The notes under the pieces were generated by a model. That model saw only the letters and a list, made by a program, of their open reading frames with translations. It was not told the DNA's origin and made no database searches. A program made the translations under genes and the position numbers. This document shows, one piece after another, positions 56,243 to 64,000 of a stretch of DNA of 64,000 nucleotides. The stretch is from Tubulanus polymorphus (taxonomy: Eukaryota > Nemertea > Palaeonemertea > Tubulaniformes > Tubulanidae): contig NC_134027.1 in NCBI RefSeq assembly GCF_964204645.1, positions 15,862,485-15,926,484 of the forward strand, read 5' to 3'. How positions within the stretch are numbered: position 1 is the stretch's first letter; every line of letters starts with the position of its first letter.

Positions 56243-56989
56243 CAGGGATTGATTTAAGCGCTGGCCCGAAACCAGTGGATTTCCTGTCGTGCAAGTACAT
56301 TCTTTATTGCTAGAAGTCCATCGGACCAGTGGATATTTCAGCTACAACTGTATAAGTAATTTGATCTAGGCCTATGTGCAAACATCTGTTTTTCCATGTC
56401 TCAGTACATGTTTTACATTGTGCTTTTCTCAGTCAACTCTCAGCATAAGTCAACCCCAATATAATCGTGTTGCTTCATTTCTTGGAGCTGTGTGTAGAAT
56501 AGGCTACTTGGAATCTCTACCTGATCAGAATAGAAGGCAGATTGCGTTGAGCAACCAGAAGTGTTTTTATGAGGTCGCACTGCTCGCAGACTCGGCTAGA
56601 AGTCGTCTAGTAGTGCCATAAATCATCATTTAGGCAGGCCATTAATGGACAGGAATAAAAAAAACATTCGACATATATATCAATTCAGGTTTTTAGATCC
56701 CAATTGTTTAGGGAAATGCACTATAAATATCAGAAAATCCCCTGGGACGGTGCCGGTTATCAAAACAATCTTGGCAATTATGTAGGAGCGAACTCTCTAT
56801 CAATATGTAGTTTTCCTTCCATTGGCTGTCTCTATAGCCTATCTACATCAACTTGAATTTGAAAAAAAAGACAGCGGTAAAAAAACGAAGGGGCCAGTAA
56901 AATGACCAGAGGGCCAGTTACAAATCAAATCCACTGGTCCTACAGGCCAGTGGAATTTTTTTCCTTATACATAACCCTGCAAAATGTTA
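56243..56989. mobile_element. 747 bp hAT-like MITE
   Basis: The left end CAGGGATTGATTTAAG is inverted in diverged form at the right end (CTTATACATAACCCTG). The 5 bp direct repeat CAAAA flanks it (56238-56242 and 56990-56994). CCAGTGGATTT/AAATCCACTGG lies inside both ends. There is no coding frame. Confidence 0.65.
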
Positions 56990-57213
56990 AGTGCATGGGA
57001 CTGAAACAGTTAAGCCTATAGGCTTAGACACAATACTGACCCAGGTTCTAAAGTTCGAGAATTCCTGAAACTAATACCCAGAAGTATTACATATACGTAC
57101 ACTTAAAACCCATATAGGCCGATGATCAAAATCAGCAACACAGACACAGGTTGCAACTATTTTTAGACAGAGGAGTCTCACTTAATAATCATCATTTTGT
57201 ACTTTTAACATAC

Positions 57214-57379
57214 CCTCCTATATATTCTTTGTGAATCTTCCATTAGATCTGATAATCGAGGTGTAATTTTGCTGGCATACATATTACTTAGCACCATATG
57301 GTCATGACTGAGTTTTCTAGAGCAGGATAATAACGTCTGCCAACATGTATATGTAGCAAATAATGGCCACTGTTCTCTC
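57214..57379 (-). CDS. srGAP: srGAP exon B: F-BAR, conserved tryptophan/cysteine helix
   Basis: This 166 nt exon completes the split arginine codon and then encodes 55 residues. They include a CWQTLL motif and SHDHMVLSNMYASKI, matching NCWYLLL and KDHATLSDIYLNNV in the vertebrate F-BAR domain. The acceptor TTTCAG and donor GTATGT are clear, and the exon ends at phase 0. A pearl/HINE-type element begins at 57417, only 37 bases upstream of the acceptor in the sense of transcription. The branch-point zone therefore overlaps, or was moved by, that insertion. Confidence 0.9.
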
Positions 57380-57416
57380 CTGAAATTACAAAGCAACAGG
57401 TAATTACATAAACAAA

Positions 57417-57700
57417 CTAGGGGTCAGGGACACGTATGCCTTCTTGTTTTTCCACCCATGAATGAGTACTGATGACACGAAGATGGCCGCCAATTGCGAG
57501 ATAATCGGCTGATCATAAATACCCGTCTCAGGAATTGAAGATCCCTTCCCGTAGAATAGCTTACAATCTAATAATTTCAATATTCAATGCCCCCCATAGT
57601 GACCACAAAAACCAATGAATCTTGAATCATGTAAATCATAGAGCATGCCACAAGATACAATTTTGCAAATGACTGAGATAACAAAATATGCCTAGGGCCA
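57417..57700 (+). mobile_element. pearl/HINE-like fragment (copy 10) next to exon B acceptor
   Basis: It begins CTAGGGGTCAGGGACAC, then jumps to the 3' unique region (TGAGTACTGATGAC) and back to core words, so it is internally rearranged. It starts 37 bases upstream of exon B. Confidence 0.65.
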
Positions 57701-57806
57701 TCCCAAGTTAATTAATTGTCTGTTTGCCGTAACACCGACTCAAGTTTTCAGGATGAGTCGGTGGGTAGGTAGAAATTTTTATTTTGCAAAATTTTAGGGA
57801 AAAAAA

Positions 57807-57990
57807 CTAGGGGTCCAGGGACACCATGCCCACTTGGGAAGTGGTTTCAAATGCTCATCAATCTAACAATTTCAATATTCAACGCCCGACTCAACACAAT
57901 CATAGAACATGTTATAACCTACAAATATGCAATGGATTGTGGCAACAAAATTAGCATAGGTACCAATATAATGTGGAAATACTAAGGGGC
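57807..57990 (+). mobile_element. pearl/HINE-like fragment (copy 11)
   Basis: Standard left end CTAGGGGTCCAGGGACACC and one partial core unit. It is inserted in the repeat shared with 28585-28690. Confidence 0.7.
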
Positions 57991-59194
57991 GATTCTCCTG
58001 AAAGTAACCTTGATTTGTGAAAAATGAAATTTGCTAGACAGCCAATTAAGGTGTCAAATATTAGCAAACACCCTATATTTGAGGATTCTAAACATGTGAA
58101 GTTCTCTACGCAATCAACAATGTGAAATTTTTCCTACCAAAGTCATATCCTGAAAATACTTGTGAAATGCTCACTGGGCACCATAAGGTCAGGGGCCTTT
58201 AGGATTGAAATTGAATGAAGTTTCAATGATTTTTGTTATTTTACATAGAATCTATAGGCCTATGTGTCTAATGACTAAAAATAAAGAGAAAATGAGTTTA
58301 AAGCAATTTCATTATTCACTAGCCTCAAATAAGAATCTGTGTATTTTGCATGTCCTGTACAACACCACAACTAGGACTACCTTTTTTTAAATTTCCAGAG
58401 TTAAAAGTGACCCATTTGCTAACTGAATCCAATTTCTCCTTAGTATATGAGTATATCATGCTATTCTAATATTCAAAATCATCATGGTTAGCATGGGGTA
58501 TCCACTAACTGCTAAATAATTTTGTCCTATTCAACACTTGTCCTGTACAACACATGATATAAGGCCTTAAAATCATTTTTAATGAATCATACTCTGCAAT
58601 TTAATGGTGGAAGATGTTAGATAAGGTGGCTGCTTACAGACACTTAACTCCAACCATTTTTATACCTTATTCATTACTACTTTTGAGGACTAATTTATAC
58701 TACCCAAAATATATTTAGTACGTGTGCCGCACAGTTTATAGATGAAAACGACCTATTTATCAGTGGTATTGATTAATTTTATAAAATACAAGTAATAATC
58801 TTGCCAATTATGATTTTTTGATTGTTCCCTGGTCACTTAGAATATTAATAACCTATGTCTTAGCACAGGTGAATCTGAAGCTGGATTTATGCTCGGTATA
58901 CTAGTTGCATAACAGACAGATACCAATTTCGTAGTATCTAAGACAGTGACGTTTCCACTGCTATTTGCATTATCATATCATTTGCTATTTGCGTTACTTT
59001 ATTATTTGATCAAAGTCATCAACGAACTCCATATTTTGTACTAAGCTGGATTAGTGCTGACTTTCGTTACATTGGATCTTCTGGTGACGGTGGTTACAGA
59101 TCTTGGCAGAGATGCATGCAGCAGCTGTTAATTCGTCATATACGCATTGAATTAATCATCGTTAAATTGCAACTTCTTTCGTCCCGTTCAGGCT
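57991..59194. other. intron 1 stretch, nothing recognised
   Basis: AT-rich with no repeat shared inside the window and no exon-like frame. Confidence 0.4.
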
Positions 59195-59340
59195 ATTCAT
59201 CGTGTTAAGACTGTTGGTGTTGCGTTAAACTATTTGTCGTGTTAAAACTATTTTTGTGTTGCGTTCAACTATTTTGAACTATTGGTCGCGTTGAATTATT
59301 CGTAGCGTCTTTACTAGTGGTTCCGTCCAAACTATTCGCG
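59195..59340 (+). repeat. degenerate minisatellite (CGTGTTAAACTATT-like)
   Basis: A 15-25 base word near GTTGCGTTAAACTATTTGTC repeats about six times with much variation. Confidence 0.5.
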
Positions 59341-59429
59341 CAAGGAATTTCATCAACAGCAAGTCAAGCGATTGCCGGAGATTTAAGTATCTTTCTTTTT
59401 ATTAATAGTAATATCTAATTGTTGAGTAT

Positions 59430-59515
59430 TTTTTGGCCACTAGACATTTTATACTTTGGGTATTTTTGTCCATAAGACATTTTAAAGTTTGGGTATTTTT
59501 GTCCATAAGACATTT
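59430..59515 (+). repeat. tandem repeat, unit about 36-40 bp
   Basis: TTTGGGTATTTTTGTCCATA followed by AGACATTTTA occurs twice nearly exactly, and a third diverged unit precedes it. Confidence 0.7.
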
Positions 59516-59734
59516 AAATCAAGGTTGAGTCAGGCATGATGTTTTAGCTAGGAGTTAGATGTTTTATCGACTCATTTCATTTCCTATTTCATAGTTTCAT
59601 CGCAGTAATAAATAACCCATTATATAAAAATATTTTTGTTGTGTTGTGTCATTAGGAGAGGTGGTTGCGATGGTTTTTCGCGGTTTTTGGACCAACGGTG
59701 CACAGTGGCTGTTTAACACTCCTTGGCAAGTGCA

Positions 59735-60228
59735 TTACAATGATGGCCGCCAATTGCGTCATAATTGGCTGATCAAAATGCCTGTCTCGGGTATAAAAGA
59801 TCCCTATCCAAGGAATACCCATCACAAATTGCAATGAGAAAATTGAAAACCAGTAGGAAGCTACAGGACCCAGAATTCGACCCAACTTTTTTCATGCTGA
59901 TGGGCCCTTGGGGGTTTAAAATAAATACAAAAGATCAAGGTAATTAATCAAAGCGTCTTCAAAATTCCCTATCCAAAAGTTCAAAAATGTGTAAACAGTG
60001 CTGATGTTGGCGATTAATAATGGCTGCCAGTCGGCCATTTTGATTTTGACAGGGCAAGTTTTCAGACTGAAGATGTGTCTTGGGTAGATACATGTACAAA
60101 CCAAATATCAAGACATTACATTGAAGAGTCTTCAAAACTTCCCAAAATAACTGGATCAGTCTACGGAAGGACGGATGGGCGAAAAATGAACGCAATATAT
60201 CGCTGGGACTAAAGTCCTGGGTGGGCTA
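59735..60228 (+). mobile_element. pearl/HINE-like 3' half (copy 12)
   Basis: The 3' unique region is present from GATGGCCGCCAATTGCG to the terminal GGACTAAAGTCC hairpin and GGTGGGCTAAAA. The 5' end and core are missing. Confidence 0.75.
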
Positions 60229-61431
60229 AAAAGGCCTAACATGTGTCCCTTTGAACCCAGGAAGAAAGCCACTAAATATTTGGATGGATATATGAAAGCT
60301 GTGGATACTGGAGTGTGTAATGGGTAGTGTACTGTGATCTGTGTGCATTTGTGGCCAGCACACAGGTCACATTGTTCATTGGGGTTTGGTCCAGGACTCG
60401 CGAGATTTTCAACAACACGGAAGTAACGTGTAATAAATGATGACTTGAATTGCATGACTACCTATCACCCCTCATTATTGTTGGAAAACTAAACGTTCCG
60501 CACTGACTAAAAATTAGTAATTACATTTTAGAAATGGCCAGAATTTTAACTTAGGTTCTATCTCATTTTTATTTTACAATTGCGATTGGTATAATTTTTT
60601 TTTAAACGGCCGTTAAGGCTTCATGTTTCGTCTGCAATTCACTGCAAATAGTTACGCAACTACGCACATTTCAGTGTTTTTGGCAGCTGTACACTCAATC
60701 GGCACCGTTCGTGGCTAGCTTCACTGCGGAATTATCATTAATTAACATCGCCATATCACATCATCAACTTATATTGTGCCTTAAAACCCTAACAGCCGAA
60801 ATAATTGAAATGCACACACGATTTCTATCATTGAAAATTGAGAGAGTGGCCGTGTTTGTGTACTGCTGCTTCGCGTAAATCCTGCGCGGTGGCGCAACCG
60901 CGCGGAGTGGGGCCGTTAGTCATGAAATTTTAATGAAATCTGTCAATTGTCACGATCTCAGGGAAGCGCTACACATATGATAACCATGCAGAACTGCATG
61001 ATGATTCATCACACCTAATAGTGGGTTCTTTCCTCAAATAGAGCAGTAGGCTTATTGAAAATTGTAAGTTCTTTGACAAAGCTAGCAATAGTGAGTTAAG
61101 TTAACTACACAGTACAAGTCATGCGTGTGTAAAACACTGCAAGAGGCTTTACTAAGTGACATGGAACAATGAAGTCTGTGTTTATACAATTATTGATGAA
61201 CCGGTAATAAAATTGAGCATGTAAACCCGATAAATAAAATCTTCGAGCATGGCAGAACTTTTTTAGCATGGCATAGGGGCCTATCTTTTATTTGCTTGGC
61301 GGTAAAGGGTCATAGCATGGCAGGCCACCGTGTAAAAATCCCTCAGCGAGAACAATGTCAATGGTCTGTAGGCTTAAATGTTTCCCCTCAGTTAATAGAA
61401 TTAGCAATTGCAGTGGAAGCATATAACATAC
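60229..61431. other. intron 1 remainder beside exon A
   Basis: It contains R3 copy 3 at 60930-61035 (CTGTCAATTGTCACGATCTC, GATGATTCATCA, AGTGGGTTCTTTCC). Otherwise unassigned. Confidence 0.45.
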
Positions 61432-61615
61432 CGTTGTTTCTCAGCTTTATGTCGTTGCATAGTATCTCTGACAAGTCGGTCAAGTTTACGTGCATATTCT
61501 TGTTCTATATCAGCCCGACGACGGTAAAAATCTTGAATTTCATTAAGCATCAAGACTTGCATATCCAACTTTTGATCCAGCAGTCTGAGTTGTTCATTTA
61601 ACTGTAAGCGGATAT
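61432..61615 (-). CDS. srGAP: srGAP exon A: first F-BAR helix
   Basis: This 184 nt exon encodes about 61 residues of the first long F-BAR helix, with the family pattern IRxQLxEQ near its start and a DFYRRRADIEQEYARKL core. That core corresponds to DFFRKKAEIETEYSRNL in srGAP proteins. The acceptor is a TTTCAG preceded by a T-rich tract. The donor is GTATGT (61426-61431 on the plus strand reads ACATAC). It starts with two bases of a split codon and ends with CG of a split arginine codon completed by the next exon. It is not the first coding exon, because the family has some 20-40 residues before this point. Confidence 0.9.
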
Positions 61616-62472
61616 CTGAAATAAACATAGCATCATTAGTAATTAGTCATTAACATTTAAATCAAAATAGTTTCAAAGGCAAAAAAAAATAAAGGACCAA
61701 TGGTCCAGTGGCTTGCCAAACTGGTGTGAAGTATAAATCTGTCACGTAGGCTACTGGTATGCAAACAATCATTTCATTGAAAATCGAACAATAAAAAAAT
61801 ATATAAAAAAGGACTCAATTTTGATCAGTGTGAGCTTTTAATGATAACTGACTTTTAATGAGAATGAAATGTTAGAAAAATTGATTATTTTATGGGCCTT
61901 TTGTCTGAACAAATGTTCATAATTGTAATACATCCCTTGAATGATGTAAAACAACTAAAACTATGAGTGACCCGATAAGATACGGTACAAACTTGGTGAG
62001 AGCCTGGGTTTCATCACTTTTATCATACAGACCAATAAGGACAGAAGCTCCCAAGTTCTTCAAATTTGAGGCCAGTCAGTGCCAGTTACTGACGAAACAA
62101 AGTTTATCGACTAACATGATTTTTAATAATTTCACGATAGGATTGCTTTAAGTAGCTTACATCTTCACTCAGGTTACGTGTGACCTACACCGTGGCGCAC
62201 GTACACCATAACTGATACATACACAGTGAACACGAGAGTATAAGGCTATATTGCCTACGCCACTGTACACGACTGTTTTCAACGTGAACGTTCCAATGTG
62301 CCCCAGTTAACAAACTAATACAAATAATCAGGCTCCAAAACGGATCGCCGATGCGAACGTTAATGATGAGACTTAGTTAGAAAATAGGTTTATAGTGCCG
62401 GCAATGATTTTGATGAAATGATATCGTTGTCATGGCAACGGACATCAATAACAATAACGAAGAACCAGAAAC
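61616..62472. other. intron upstream of exon A, no exon found
   Basis: I searched both 61616-62472 and 62986-64000 for the short N-terminal srGAP exon and found no convincing candidate, so the start of the gene is probably beyond 64000. Confidence 0.4.
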
Positions 62473-62985
62473 TATCCATCCTCAAGGTCATGTATATCCA
62501 AATTATTTGTCTTATTTGGAAGCCCAAAGGTTATCAACACCATGGTTTACAATGTATCAGTGTCAAATACATAGGTAACAATTTTCTGGGGGCCTCAAAT
62601 TATACCCAAATGAAACCCCTTGAAAAGTTGGTAAATGATTGGAAAAATTAATTCTTTTGTTGTTCTATTGCTTTGAAATTTTTTCTACATAAAGTAAGGA
62701 TATATGGCATACAATTTCAATTGGAATTGAATAGATCAGTGCATTTTGCTGGGAGACAGACCAGTTTATCTGAAACTTTTTCATGAATTTTTTTCATGGC
62801 GGCCATATTGGAGTATGTGACCTTGACCTCAAGTTCACTTATATCCAAATTATTAATGTCTACTTTGTTGGCCCTAAAGTTATCAACAACATGCTATATA
62901 ATTTTTCTGTGTCAGATAACCTGGTAACTATTCTATGAAGCCTCAAATATACCCCTATACCCCGAAATTCCCTCCAGTACAGCAG
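62473..62985 (+). repeat. two copies of a roughly 150 bp segment, spacing about 348 bp
   Basis: ATATCCAAATTATT..TCT, CAAAGGTTATCAACA, GTAACAATTTTCT and GCCTCAAAT-ATACCC occur in order at 62490-62625 and again at 62841-62965. It lies upstream of exon A in the gene's first visible intron. Confidence 0.6.
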
Positions 62986-63479
62986 TGGAGACACTATGTG
63001 GTATTGAAAGGGTTCATAAAATGACTTCAATTAATGATGATAAAACAAGTATTCCAATCGTGTAAATATCAGACTCATCTCTAAAAATTCGATCCTTCAG
63101 TGAATCAGCCGTGTGGCGAACACGAAAGTAAATTTCCGCATTTTGAAACCACATTTTCGTCAGATATCTTGATGCAACGTTACCTTATGCACGGGATATC
63201 AAACTAGATGAATCATTGAACACATTGCACTCAATAAATCGTTAGGCCTATATGATACGCCTTGAATATCAGTATTCGCGCTAGAAATGATGAATATCAA
63301 TCTATTCAATCTACCGCCACGTTGTTGTGAAATAACGCGCACCAGCTGATCCAGCTTGTTCAATGTTATGACGTCATGATGGAAGTCAAAACCGAGTCAA
63401 CACAAATTTTATAGAACCAAGATTTTGAGGGGTTTCGTCTTTGAAAGCCCATAATTACCGAACCAAGCGTCGGATCTTG

Positions 63480-63637
63480 GCGATATAAAGTTCTTCCGAT
63501 TCAATTTCACATGTGTTATGGAATTTCCCGGATTTTGAATTGAAATACGTAACATTTCTGGAAAATCGTAACACCGTTATTTCAATTTAATTTACGTAAC
63601 CATTCCGGGAAAAACAGAATGCCGATGGTCGGCAGGT
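63480..63637. repeat. right terminus of GGCAGGTCTG-type element
   Basis: TACGTAAC..TTTCYGGAAAA-type words repeat twice or more and are followed by GGTCGGCAGGTCTG, ending at about 63637. The arrangement is the same as at 8235-8360 and 23235-23306. Confidence 0.45.
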
Positions 63638-64000
63638 CTGCATTCCATAGGATTTTGCTAATTCTTGTCGATACCAGTGGGTATCCGAAGATGGGTCCGA
63701 GTAGCTCGAAGTTCCATACGTCGGAATATCGCATACCTCAGAATGATTTTTTTATAAATTGAGTCCTAAAATTGTGTACTTAAATTCTGAACATCGTCCA
63801 GACAATATTTTTTCAAAAACGCATCCCTAGCCTACTGTATTGCATTATTTTTCGTTAAAGGGGCTGTTGCAAGAATGCATATAATCAGCTGATGATCATA
63901 AGAATTAGAAGCGTGCCAGTCGCGCTAGTTCTCGGCTGTCTTTAATACGAATAGCCAATTGAATAGATGTAGGCGGAGCTATAGACTTGTCACTGCACAT

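Larger units (their letters stand above)
4688..61615 (-). other. srGAP: srGAP gene, eleven internal exons, both ends outside window
   Basis: This is the span of the recognised part of a SLIT-ROBO Rho GTPase-activating protein gene. In transcript order the exons are 61432-61615, 57214-57379, 51959-52171, 38151-38279, 32006-32227, 27582-27683, 13499-13666, 13248-13348, 12989-13152, 8373-8450 and 4688-4819. Phases agree at every junction and the joined reading frame is open for 553 codons. Order and content follow the vertebrate srGAP1-3 proteins as I know them: F-BAR, then the basic linker, then RhoGAP. Two introns are tiny (95 and 150 bp). The others run from 3.5 to 13.9 kb and are mostly transposon. 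The F-BAR beginning and the promoter are upstream of 61615. The RhoGAP end and SH3 domain are expected to the left of position 1. Which vertebrate paralogue it is closest to cannot be judged by eye; invertebrates usually have one copy. Confidence 0.9.

Overview
This is animal nuclear DNA: AT-rich, intron-dominated and packed with transposons. The host gene backbone is one gene on the minus strand, an ortholog of the SLIT-ROBO Rho GTPase-activating proteins (srGAP; F-BAR plus RhoGAP plus SH3 in the family). I place eleven consecutive coding exons between 61615 (upstream) and 4688 (downstream). All have GT/AG borders, and the reading phases join without a break for 1659 nt (553 codons). They cover most of the F-BAR domain, its helical extension and the first half of the RhoGAP domain including the arginine finger. 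The start of the gene lies above 61615, probably beyond 64000. The rest of RhoGAP and the SH3 domain lie to the left of the window.

The other bases are mostly introns filled by mobile elements. Intron 10 (4820-8372) is a roughly 130 bp intron enlarged by a 3.4 kb terminal-inverted-repeat element whose 6 bp target duplication touches the 5' splice site. Intron 6 holds an intact autonomous hAT transposon (19006-22581; two-exon transposase) nested in an older inverted-repeat element. Introns 3 and 2 hold a 4 kb non-LTR retrotransposon with ORF1 and ORF2 remnants (45801-49788) and a decayed BEL/Pao pol relic (54516-56035). A family resembling the pearl/HINE (Helentron-associated) elements of molluscs and echinoderms occurs at least a dozen times, with about 154 bp internal repeats, a GGAC-rich microsatellite and a 3' hairpin. 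Several MITE families and a second large interspersed repeat (called R1 here) also recur. Some are nested three deep, so the order of insertion can be read.

The srGAP protein, the pearl/HINE-like elements, the BEL/Pao relic, the LINE type and frequent AGGCCT words point to a marine invertebrate (lophotrochozoan or non-vertebrate deuterostome). I cannot name the species. There are no bacterial-type operons, CRISPR arrays or rRNA. Functionally the window is one cytoskeletal regulator gene plus its transposon load. In srGAP proteins the F-BAR part shapes membranes and the RhoGAP part switches off Rac/Cdc42-type GTPases downstream of guidance cues.
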